A DNA stretch of 64,000 nt, from the NCBI RefSeq assembly GCF_017814915.1, contig NZ_JAGIPZ010000002.1, positions 217,084-281,083 of the forward strand. The letters run 5' to 3'. This document shows positions 44,539 to 52,216 of this stretch, piece by piece. Origin of the DNA: Herbaspirillum sp. LeCh32-8. Its GTDB lineage: Bacteria; Pseudomonadota; Gammaproteobacteria; Burkholderiales; Burkholderiaceae_D. Position numbers and translations under genes: made by a program. How positions within the stretch are numbered: position 1 is the first letter of the stretch; each line of letters starts with the position of its first letter. Below the pieces are notes generated by a model. That model saw only the letters and a list, made by a program, of their open reading frames with translations, ran no database searches and had not been told where the DNA came from.

Positions 44539-46302
44539 ATGCACGAAGTCGAGCTATTCATCCAGGACATGGCGATCATCATGCTCATCGCCGGTATCGT
44601 CACCGTCGTCTTCAACAAGCTGAAGCAGCCGGTGGTGCTGGGCTATATCGTCGCGGGCGTTATCATCGGCCCGCATACCCCGCCCTACGACCTGATCCAG
44701 GATGAGAAGACCGTGCACATCTTGTCCGAGCTCGGGGTGATCTTCCTGCTGTTTTCGCTGGGGCTGGAGTTCAGCCTGAAGAAGCTGGCCAAGGTCGGCG
44801 CCACCGCCTTCATCGCCGCCGCCGCCGAGATCCTGCTGATGATCTGGATCGGCTACGAGATCGGCCTGTACTTCGGCTGGAGCCGGATGGACGCCATCTT
44901 CCTGGGCGCCATGCTGGCCGTGTCCTCCACCACCATCATCGTGAAGGCCTTGAACGAGCTGGGCATGAAGAACGAGAAGTTCGCCCAGATCATCTTCGGC
45001 ATCCTGATCGTGGAAGACATCCTGGCCATCGGCATGATCGCGCTGCTCTCCGGTATCGCCACCAGCGGCTCGGTCAACTCGGGCGACGTCTTCACCACCG
45101 TCGGCAAGCTGGTGCTGTTCATGATCGTCTCGCTGGTGGTCGGCATTCTGGCGGTGCCACGCCTGCTCAACTTCATCTCGCGCTTCAAGAGCCATGAAAT
45201 GCTGCTGGTGGCGGTGCTGGGCATCCTGTTCGGCTTCTGCCTGCTGGTCATGAAGCTGCAGTACAGCGTGGCGCTGGGCGCTTTCCTGGTCGGCGCGGTG
45301 ATGGCCGAATCGCGCCAGCTGCATCGCATCGAGCGCCTGGTCGAGCCGATTCGCGACATGTTCTCCGCCATCTTCTTCGTCGCCATCGGCCTGATGTTCG
45401 ACCCCACCGTACTGGTCAAATACTGGATGCCGATCACCGTCATCACGCTGGCCGTGGTGTTCGGCAAGCTGATCAGCTGCGGCCTGGGCACCTTCGTGGC
45501 CGGCCAGAGCGGACGCACGCCCATGCGCGTGGGCATGGGCCTGGCGCAGATCGGCGAGTTCTCCTTCATCATCGCCGCGCTGGGCGTAAGCCTGAAGGTA
45601 ACCAGCGAATTTCTCTACCCCATCGTGGTGGCGGTCTCGGCCGTCACCGCCTTGCTCACGCCTTACCTGATCAAGGCAGCCGACCCGCTCTCGGCCAAGG
45701 CGGTGACGCTGGTGCCGAGCAAGGTCTCGGGGCTTCTGGGGATGTACTCGCGCTGGCTGGAAAGCCTGCAGCCGCAGGGCGACCGCGCCGAGCTGACCAA
45801 GATCATCCGCCGCATCCTGATGCAGGTGCTGGTCAACCTGGCGCTGGTGATCGCCCTGTTCCTGGGCGGCGCCTTCTTCGTCGATGGCCTGAGCAAGTAT
45901 TTGTCCGGCTGGACCCCGGATCCGGACGTGCAAAAGGCCATCATCTGGGGCTGCGCACTGGTGATTTCGCTGCCGTTCCTGATCGCCACCTACCGCAAGC
46001 TGCAGGCCCTGTCCATGCTGCTGGCCGAGGTCGGCGTGAAGCCCGAGTTCGCGGGAGCGTATACTTCGGGTGTGCGCAAGGTCATTTCGGAAGTGCTGCC
46101 CATCATGTCGATCGTCGGCATCATGCTGCTGATCTTCGTGCTCTCGGCCAGCATCCTGCCGCCGCTGAACCTGCTGGCCTTTGTGCTGGCGGCCGTGGCG
46201 GGGCTGATGTGGCTGCTGTGGAGCAAGCTGGTCAAGCTGCACTCCCGGCTGCAGATCGCGCTCTTCGAAACGCTGGACGAGCAGCCCGACGACGAGCATT
46301 GA
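44539..46302 (+). CDS. Kef/CPA2-type cation:proton antiporter with a membrane C-terminus instead of RCK
   Basis: 587 residues. The N-terminal ~390 residues are a Na+/H+ exchanger domain of the KefB/YbaL type: LGYIVAGVIIGPHTPP, ELGVIFLLFSLGLEFSLKKL, SSTTIIVKAL and VEDILAIGMIALL, and IGEFSFIIAALG. Where KefB/KefC/YbaL have a cytoplasmic RCK (TrkA-N) domain, this protein has a short hydrophilic part (SGLLGMYSRWLESLQPQGD) and then about four more hydrophobic helices (residues ~440-570) with a short acidic tail. It probably exchanges K+ or Na+ for H+. Purine-rich GAAAGGAA upstream of the ATG. rpiA follows after 56 nt. Confidence 0.85.
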   Translation: MHEVELFIQDMAIIMLIAGIVTVVFNKLKQPVVLGYIVAGVIIGPHTPPYDLIQDEKTVHILSELGVIFLLFSLGLEFSLKKLAKVGATAFIAAAAEILLMIWIGYEIGLYFGWSRMDAIFLGAMLAVSSTTIIVKALNELGMKNEKFAQIIFGILIVEDILAIGMIALLSGIATSGSVNSGDVFTTVGKLVLFMIVSLVVGILAVPRLLNFISRFKSHEMLLVAVLGILFGFCLLVMKLQYSVALGAFLVGAVMAESRQLHRIERLVEPIRDMFSAIFFVAIGLMFDPTVLVKYWMPITVITLAVVFGKLISCGLGTFVAGQSGRTPMRVGMGLAQIGEFSFIIAALGVSLKVTSEFLYPIVVAVSAVTALLTPYLIKAADPLSAKAVTLVPSKVSGLLGMYSRWLESLQPQGDRAELTKIIRRILMQVLVNLALVIALFLGGAFFVDGLSKYLSGWTPDPDVQKAIIWGCALVISLPFLIATYRKLQALSMLLAEVGVKPEFAGAYTSGVRKVISEVLPIMSIVGIMLLIFVLSASILPPLNLLAFVLAAVAGLMWLLWSKLVKLHSRLQIALFETLDEQPDDEH

Positions 46303-46358
46303 AACGGCGCGGCTTGCGCCGCATCCCTACAGAATTATTTACGTTTGACTAACACATC

Positions 46359-47030
46359 ATGACTCAAGACGAACTGAAACAGGCGGTCGCCAAAGCCGCC
46401 ATCGACTACGTGGTCGACGGCGAAATCATCGGCGTGGGCACCGGCTCCACCGCCAACTTCTTCATCGACGAACTGGGCAAGATCAAGCATCGCATCAAGG
46501 GCGCGGTGGCGTCCTCCGAGGCGACGGCAGAGCGCCTGCGTTCGCACGGCATCCAGGTGCTCGACCTGAATGACGTCGACACCATGCCGGTCTACATCGA
46601 CGGCGCCGACGAGATCAACGGCGGCGGCGCCATGATCAAGGGCGGCGGCGCGGCGCTGACGCGCGAGAAGATCGTCGCCTCGGTGGCGCAGAAGTTCGTC
46701 TGCATCGCCGATGGCTCCAAGCTGGTGGACGTGCTGGGCAAGTTCCCGCTGCCGGTGGAAGTGATCCCGATGTCGCACGCCGTGGTCGCCCGCAAGCTGG
46801 CCGCGCTGGGCGGCGAGCCGCGCCTGCGGCTGAAGGACGGCAAGCCGGTCGTCACCGACAACGGCTGTTACATCATCGACGTGCTGGGCCTGGCCATCAC
46901 CGATCCGGCCGATGTCGAAGACAAGATCAACAACATCGTCGGCGTGGTCACCAACGGCCTGTTCGCGCGCCAGGGCGCCAACGTGTGCCTGCTGGGCACC
47001 TCGGAAGGCGTGAAGAAGCTGGAGTTCTGA
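46359..47030 (+). CDS. rpiA: Ribose-5-phosphate isomerase A
   Basis: 223 residues (E. coli 219). [52 protein letters not shown] with the catalytic Glu, and [17 protein letters not shown] are all present. It converts ribose-5-phosphate and ribulose-5-phosphate in the pentose phosphate route. It lies 56 nt after the antiporter gene and ends before a perfect palindromic terminator. Confidence 0.97.
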   Translation: MTQDELKQAVAKAAIDYVVDGEIIGVGTGSTANFFIDELGKIKHRIKGAVASSEATAERLRSHGIQVLDLNDVDTMPVYIDGADEINGGGAMIKGGGAALTREKIVASVAQKFVCIADGSKLVDVLGKFPLPVEVIPMSHAVVARKLAALGGEPRLRLKDGKPVVTDNGCYIIDVLGLAITDPADVEDKINNIVGVVTNGLFARQGANVCLLGTSEGVKKLEF

Positions 47031-47069
47031 TGCGCCGATGAGCGATTCTTGCGGGCCGCTCCGGGAATG

Positions 47070-47104
47070 AAAAAGGCCGTGTCCATGGACACGGCCTTTT
47101 TGCT
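47070..47104. terminator. Bidirectional terminator after rpiA
   Basis: Near-perfect palindrome AAAAAGGCCGTGTCC/GGACACGGCCTTTTT at 47070-47101 centred on an AT step; T runs on both strands. Confidence 0.92.
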
Positions 47105-47127
47105 TGGTCACCTCAAATTTTTAATCC

Positions 47128-47430
47128 CTCATTCCGGCGCAGGCCGGAATCCAGTGGCGTTCGTCATGCTTCGCCAGCCGTTGAACGACGCTGGGTTCCT
47201 GCTTTCGCAGGAACGACGAGGAAGAAGGGGCTAACAACTTTCGTCGTTCCAGTTTTCTCTTGCCTGTCATCCCCCGCGAAGTCGGGAGGGCAGTGGCGTT
47301 CATTGGGCATCGCCGACCGTTGAACGGCAGGGCGGAGGGGCTGGCACCTTCTGGCGTTCGAGGTTCTCTCCTACGCGTCGTCTCTGCGAAAGCAGGGACC
47401 CACTGTCGTTCGTTACTTATGGCCGGCGAT
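47128..47430. repeat. Block of four degenerate palindromic (REP-like) units
   Basis: Units at 47131-47150 (ATTCCGGC-GCAG-GCCGGAAT, perfect), 47195-47214 (GTTCCTGC-TTTC-GCAGGAAC, perfect, opposite orientation), about 47266-47290 and 47381-47400 (decayed). Three are followed by CAGTGGCGTTC or a variant (47152, 47291, 47402), and the linkers also match (CCGTTGAACG at 47178-47187 and 47318-47327), giving an imperfect tandem period near 139 nt. No coding frame is supported. Confidence 0.75.
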
Positions 47431-47454
47431 TGGGCGAAGCCAATTGCGGCCGGC

Positions 47455-50280
47455 CTACTTCTGCCCCGCCTTCGCTTCGTCCCGCGCAATCACCACGCTC
47501 ATCTTCGCCGGATCGATGTACTTGCGCAGCGCCGCGTTGACCTGCTCCAGCGTCAGGTCGGCGATCTTCAGGTCCAGCTGCTGCTGCCAGACGAAGCTGC
47601 GCTCGAGGTTGAGCAGCGAGGTCCAGCCGCTGGCGATGCCGCCGTCCGAGGCGCGTTGCTGGTTGCGTTGCTGCAGGATGCCCGACTTGGCGCGCAGCAG
47701 TTCGTCCTGGGTGAAGCCGTCCTTCACCACGCGCGCGATTTCTTCGCGCACGGCGGCGTCGACGCGATCCAGGTTTTGCGGCGCGGCGATGGCGCGCACC
47801 GTGAAGTTACCGGCGTCGCTGATGGCGCCGATATTCAGGCCTGAGTAGATGCCGTAAGACAGGCCGTCCTGCTGGCGCACGCGGTCGGCCAGGCGCGACT
47901 TCAGGCTGCCGCCGCCCAACAGGTAGTTGGCCACGGCCAGCGCCGGGTAGTCCGGGTTGCTATCGAGCAGGCGCACGTTCTGGCGCGCGTAGTAGACGCC
48001 GTTTTCCTTGTCCGGGGTATTGACCACCTGGCGCGTGGCGGCGATATCGGCCCAGGTCGGCAACACGCGCGCATACGGCGCGGCGCTGTCCCAGCCGCCC
48101 AGCGCCTGGTCGATGGCGGCGCGTGCGGCGACGGCATCGAAGTCGCCAACCACGGCCAGTTCGCCGTTGTTGGCGCCGTAGAAGCGGCGGTGGAATTCCC
48201 TGACCTGCTCCAGCGTCACCGCGCGGATGCCGGCGATGCGTTCATCCAGCGTCTGCGCGGCGCGCCAGTCGCCCGCCGGATAGTGGTTGAAGTGCAGCGC
48301 CAGGGCCTCGGCCGCGCGCGCTTCGGGTTCGTTGCGGGAGGCTTCCAGCGAGACCAGGGTTTCGCTCTTGAGCTGCTCGAACTCGGAGGCGTCGAAGCGC
48401 GGGCGGCGCAGCACCTCGCCCACCAGCGCCAGCGACGGCGCCAAGTTCTCGCGCGTGGTCTGGAAGTTGTAGACGTTGCCGCTGATCTTCAGGCGCGCGA
48501 ACTCGTCGGCCAGCTGGCGACGATCCAGGCGCTCGGTGCCGCGCATGAGCATGGCGGCGGTCAGTTGGGCCACGGCGCGCTGACCGACCAGGGTTTGCGC
48601 GTCGCCGAACTCCAGGTTCATGCGCACCGAGACCGTCTCGCCGCGTGACTTCTTGGGCAGCAGCGCCAGCTTCAGCGCGGTGTGCGGCGCCTGGCCGGGC
48701 GCCACCAGCGTGGTGCGCTGCTCGATGTTGCCCGGCGCCGGCTCGAAGGCTTCGCCGGCGGCCACCGGTGGACGCGGCTGGTACTGCGCCAGCAGCGAAC
48801 CGACGGTGGGCGCGGCCGGCACGTCGGCGCGCTGCGGCTGGTCTTCCGGCACATACAGGCCGACGGTGCGGTTGTCGCGGCGGAAATACTTGGCCGCCGC
48901 GGCGGCGACGTCGGCCGAGCTCACGCGCTGTTCCTCATCGCGGTCAAAGAACAGCAGACGCCAGTCGCCCAGCGCGATGGCGGAGGACATCGCCACCGCC
49001 AGCTGCTGCGGATTGTTCTGCAGCTTTTCGAAGATGTTGCCGCTCTCGCGGCGCAGGCGGTTGATTTCCTCGTCGCTGGGCGGGGTGGCGGCGAAGGACT
49101 CGATGGAGGCGATCAGCGCCTGCTTGACCGGTTCGATATCTGCGCCCGGCTTGACCACCGCCACGATCATCTGCAACCCCGGCGCATAGCCGTTCAGTTG
49201 CATCTGGTAGATGCCGCTGGCTTTGCCGGTTTCCACCAACGACTTGTGCAGGCGGCCATTGGGCGTGTCGGCCAGGATGGCGCCGGCGAAGGCCAGCGCG
49301 TTGGCGTCCGGGTGCAGCGAGGAAGGCATCTTGTAGGCCACCGCCACCAGCTGGATGTCGCCCTTGCGGCGGATCACGAACTGGCGCTCGCCGTCCTGGG
49401 TCGGCTCCACGGTCCAGAACTCGGGCAGCTTGCGCTTGGGTTTGGGCATGCGGCCGAAGCTCTGGTTGACCCATTGCAGCGCCTGCGCCGGGTCGAACTT
49501 GCCGGCGATCAGCAGCACCGCATTGTCGGGCTGGTAATAGGTGCGATAGAAGGCCTGCAGGTTCTCGATCTTCACGTTCTCGATGTCGCTGCGCGCGCCG
49601 ATGGTGGCGCGGCCATAGCTGTGCCAGTCGTAGGCCACGCTCTGCATGCGCTTCAACATCACGCTGGTGGGCTGGGTCTCGCCGCTTTCGAACTCGTTGC
49701 GCACCACGGTCATCTCGCTGTCGAGGTCCTTGCGCGCGATGTTCGAATGCAGCATGCGGTCCGCTTCCATGGCGATGGCCCAGCGCAGGTTGTCGGTGCC
49801 GGCCTGGAAGGTCTCGTAGTAGTTGGTGCGGTCCAGCCAGGTGGTGCCGTTGAAGTTCATGCCGCGCTTGCTGAACTCCTGCGGGATCGCCGGGTAGTTG
49901 GGCGAGCCCTTGAACATCAAGTGTTCCAGCAGGTGGGCCATGCCGGTTTCGCCGTAGTTTTCGTGGCGCGAGCCGACCAGATAGGTGATGTTGACCGTGA
50001 CCGTGGGCTTGGAGTCATCCGGGAACAGCAGCACCTTGAAGCCGTTGGCAAAGCGATACTCGGTGATGCCCTCGGCCGATGGCCCCTGCGTGACGCCGGG
50101 CGGCAGCGACGATGCTACGGCCGCAGCGTTGGTCGCAGCGACCTTGGCGCGCGTCGGCGGGGTGGTCGTGGTATCGGCGGCAAAGGCGGGCAGGCTCAGC
50201 AGCGTAGTCGAGAGGCTGATGGCGAGGACGGAAAGGCGCGGTGCTCGGAAGGGCAACTTGTTCTCCTGCGGGAATGACAT
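47455..50280 (-). CDS. M16-family zinc metalloprotease (two-module, insulinase type), exported
   Basis: 941 residues from ATG 50280. A signal peptide VLAISLSTTLLSLPAFAA is followed by the M16 domain with the inverted zinc site HLLEH at residues 116-120 and the downstream Glu in NEFESGETQ, then a second, inactive M16 half. The protein should degrade peptides in the periplasm, like PqqL-type peptidases. The start at 50280 is preferred over one at 50325; there is no Shine-Dalgarno and a TACAAT -10 lies 9 nt away. It stands alone between repeats and the yggX terminator. Confidence 0.9.
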   Translation of the reverse strand: MSFPQENKLPFRAPRLSVLAISLSTTLLSLPAFAADTTTTPPTRAKVAATNAAAVASSLPPGVTQGPSAEGITEYRFANGFKVLLFPDDSKPTVTVNITYLVGSRHENYGETGMAHLLEHLMFKGSPNYPAIPQEFSKRGMNFNGTTWLDRTNYYETFQAGTDNLRWAIAMEADRMLHSNIARKDLDSEMTVVRNEFESGETQPTSVMLKRMQSVAYDWHSYGRATIGARSDIENVKIENLQAFYRTYYQPDNAVLLIAGKFDPAQALQWVNQSFGRMPKPKRKLPEFWTVEPTQDGERQFVIRRKGDIQLVAVAYKMPSSLHPDANALAFAGAILADTPNGRLHKSLVETGKASGIYQMQLNGYAPGLQMIVAVVKPGADIEPVKQALIASIESFAATPPSDEEINRLRRESGNIFEKLQNNPQQLAVAMSSAIALGDWRLLFFDRDEEQRVSSADVAAAAAKYFRRDNRTVGLYVPEDQPQRADVPAAPTVGSLLAQYQPRPPVAAGEAFEPAPGNIEQRTTLVAPGQAPHTALKLALLPKKSRGETVSVRMNLEFGDAQTLVGQRAVAQLTAAMLMRGTERLDRRQLADEFARLKISGNVYNFQTTRENLAPSLALVGEVLRRPRFDASEFEQLKSETLVSLEASRNEPEARAAEALALHFNHYPAGDWRAAQTLDERIAGIRAVTLEQVREFHRRFYGANNGELAVVGDFDAVAARAAIDQALGGWDSAAPYARVLPTWADIAATRQVVNTPDKENGVYYARQNVRLLDSNPDYPALAVANYLLGGGSLKSRLADRVRQQDGLSYGIYSGLNIGAISDAGNFTVRAIAAPQNLDRVDAAVREEIARVVKDGFTQDELLRAKSGILQQRNQQRASDGGIASGWTSLLNLERSFVWQQQLDLKIADLTLEQVNAALRKYIDPAKMSVVIARDEAKAGQK

Positions 50281-50289
50281 GGAAGGGGC

Positions 50290-50295
50290 ATTGTA
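50290..50295 (-). promoter_or_regulatory. -10 box 9 nt before the M16 start codon
   Basis: On the minus strand TACAAT (50295 to 50290), then nine bases (GCCCCTTCC) and ATG at 50280. Consistent with a very short or absent leader; no Shine-Dalgarno. Confidence 0.5.
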
Positions 50296-50326
50296 GTGCC
50301 TGTTGATGCAAGGCATCAGTCCCAAT

Positions 50327-50361
50327 AAAAAACGCCGCCGGGGACAATCCTCGGCGGCGTT
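50327..50361 (-). terminator. Terminator of yggX
   Basis: AACGCCGCCG at 50331-50340 and CGGCGGCGTT at 50352-50361 with an 11-nt loop; T run on the minus strand, ending 30 nt after the yggX stop. Confidence 0.9.
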
Positions 50362-50390
50362 GTTGTGCGTAGTACGTCGTGCAGTACGGC

Positions 50391-50663
50391 TTACTCGCTC
50401 GGCGGCACGTAGCCCTGGGCGGCGTCGGCGCCGTCGCCGAAGAAGTGCTTTTCCATCTGCGTGGCCAGGTACTTGCGGGCGCGGGCGTCGGCCAGCATCA
50501 GGCGGTTTTCGTTGACCAGCATGGTCTGGTGCTTGAGCCAGGCGGCCCAGGCTTCCTTGGACACGCTTTCATAGATGCGCTTGCCCAGTTCACCCGGGTA
50601 CGGGGGGAAGTCCAGACCTTCGGCTTCCTTGTTCAGTTTGATGCAGTGGACCATGCGTGCCAT
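50391..50663 (-). CDS. yggX: Fe(2+)-trafficking/oxidative-damage protection protein YggX
   Basis: 90 residues (E. coli 91). The start [18 protein letters not shown] and the end [19 protein letters not shown] match the family. It protects iron-sulfur clusters and handles iron during oxidative stress in the cytoplasm. AAGGAAT precedes ATG 50663. Its stop is followed by a terminator. It lies 87 nt downstream of argA in the same direction. Confidence 0.95.
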   Translation of the reverse strand: MARMVHCIKLNKEAEGLDFPPYPGELGKRIYESVSKEAWAAWLKHQTMLVNENRLMLADARARKYLATQMEKHFFGDGADAAQGYVPPSE

Positions 50664-50750
50664 GTCGATTCCTTGTTCAGTTGGGGTGTTGCGCCGGCGG
50701 GCTCTGCGTCGTGTGCTTCCCGTCGAGCCTGATGCCGGCAGTGATTCGGT

Positions 50751-52064
50751 TCAATACAGGTTCTTGATCAGCACCTGCGACTTGCGCTGCCAGTTGTAGA
50801 TCTGCTGGCGATCCTGCGGCAGGTCACTCACGCCGGACAGCACGAAGCCGCGCTTCAGGAACCAGTGCGAGGTGCGCGTGGTGAGCACGAACAGCTTGGT
50901 CAGTCCGGCTTCGCGCGCGCGCGTTTCGATGTGCTTCAGGATACGGTCACCGTCGCCCTGGCCCTGCACTTCTGGGTTGACGGTGAGGCAGGCCATCTCG
51001 CCCATGCGTTCCTTGGGGAAGGGGTAGAGCGCGGCGCAGCCGAAGATCACGTTGTCGTGCTCGATCACCGAGAAGTAATGGATCTCGCGCTCGATCAGCT
51101 CGCGGCCGCGCTTGACCAGCGTGCCGTCGGCTTCCAGTGGCTCGATCAGCTTCAGGATGCCGCCCACGTCCTCGATGGTGGCCTGGCGCAGGCTCTCCAG
51201 GTTCTCGTAGGTGACCATGGTGCCAACGCCGTCGTGGGTGAACAGTTCCAGCAGGGCCGAGCCGTCGGTGGCGAAGGGCACGATGTGCGCGCGCGAAACG
51301 CCGGCGTTGCAGGCCTTGACCACGCTGGCCAGGTAGAACGCGGCGTCGGCCGGCAGGAAGCCCGCCGACAGCACGGCCTCGGCCTGGTGCGAGGACAGCT
51401 CGCGGATCTCGGCGCCGCCGGCGTCCTTCATCAGCGGCGTTTCCGACAGGAAGATCAGCTTCTCGGCGCGCAGCGCGATGGCCGCCGACACCGCCACGTC
51501 TTCCATGGTCAGGTTGAAGGCCTCGCCGGTGGGCGAGAAGCCCAGCGGCGACAGCAGCACGATGCCGCCGGCGGTCATGATCGGCTGGATCACGTCGGCG
51601 GCGATCTTGCGCACCACGCCGGTCAGCTGCAGGTCGACGCCATCGATCACGCCCATCGGGCGCGCGGTGACGAAATTGCCGGAGATCACGCGGATCGCGG
51701 CGTGCGCCATGGGCGTATTGGGCAGGCCCTGGCTGAAGGCGGCCTCGATATCCAGGCGCAGCTCGCCGGCGGCTTCCTTGGCGCATTCCAGCGCGGCCGG
51801 ATCGGTCACGCGCAGGCCGTTGTGAAAGCGCGCCTCGACGTTGCGCAGCGCCAGCTGCTCGGCCACTTGCGGGCGCGAGCCGTGCACCACTACGATGCGG
51901 ATGCCCAGCGCCAGCAGCAGCGACAGGTCCTGCGCCAGCACCTGCAGGCCGCCGGCGGTGACCAGCTCGCCCGGGAAGGCGACCACGAAGGTCTTGCCGC
52001 GGAAGGCGTGCACGTAGGGTGCGACTGAGCGCAGCCAGTTGACGAATTCGGTCTGATTTTCCAT
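50751..52064 (-). CDS. argA: Amino-acid N-acetyltransferase (N-acetylglutamate synthase, classical two-domain)
   Basis: 437 residues (E. coli 443). An amino-acid-kinase-type N-domain (FVVAFPGELVTAGGLQVLAQDL, IVVVHGSRPQVAEQLA) joins a GNAT C-domain (LYPFPKERMGEMACLTVNPEVQGQGDGDRILK split by function as the acetyl-CoA loop QGQGDGDRIL). It makes N-acetylglutamate for arginine synthesis. Start ATG 52064 (MENQTEF); an earlier in-frame ATG at 52073 overlaps the TATAAT -10, so it is unlikely. Divergent from hrpA. Confidence 0.95.
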   Translation of the reverse strand: MENQTEFVNWLRSVAPYVHAFRGKTFVVAFPGELVTAGGLQVLAQDLSLLLALGIRIVVVHGSRPQVAEQLALRNVEARFHNGLRVTDPAALECAKEAAGELRLDIEAAFSQGLPNTPMAHAAIRVISGNFVTARPMGVIDGVDLQLTGVVRKIAADVIQPIMTAGGIVLLSPLGFSPTGEAFNLTMEDVAVSAAIALRAEKLIFLSETPLMKDAGGAEIRELSSHQAEAVLSAGFLPADAAFYLASVVKACNAGVSRAHIVPFATDGSALLELFTHDGVGTMVTYENLESLRQATIEDVGGILKLIEPLEADGTLVKRGRELIEREIHYFSVIEHDNVIFGCAALYPFPKERMGEMACLTVNPEVQGQGDGDRILKHIETRAREAGLTKLFVLTTRTSHWFLKRGFVLSGVSDLPQDRQQIYNWQRKSQVLIKNLY

Positions 52065-52071
52065 GACGCGC

Positions 52072-52077
52072 ATTATA
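52072..52077 (-). promoter_or_regulatory. -10 box 7 nt before the argA start codon
   Basis: On the minus strand TATAAT followed by seven bases (GCGCGTC) and ATG at 52064; no Shine-Dalgarno and no clear -35 at the normal spacing. Confidence 0.55.
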
Positions 52078-52201
52078 ACCAGCGACGGCGCCGGGCGTGG
52101 ATTTGCGGCGCATTGTTGCAAATCCGGTCGCAGACGCCGCCGCCGATCCGCCCGGCCGCCCGGGAAGGCGCGCCCAGCCTGCCCGGCATAGCCGCGGCGG
52201 G

Positions 52202-52207
52202 TATAAT
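52202..52207 (+). promoter_or_regulatory. -10 box 9 nt before the hrpA start codon
   Basis: TATAAT followed by nine bases (GTCGGCCTC) and ATG at 52217; no Shine-Dalgarno. Faces away from the argA box 125 nt to the left. Confidence 0.55.
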
Positions 52208-52216
52208 GTCGGCCTC

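Noticed and set aside
47260-47844. 194-codon + frame across the repeat block
   Set aside because: It runs through the palindromic repeats and into the antisense of the M16 gene; no start site or family support.
48682-50277. 531-codon + frame opposite the M16 peptidase
   Set aside because: Antisense shadow; the peptidase has signal peptide and HLLEH on the other strand.
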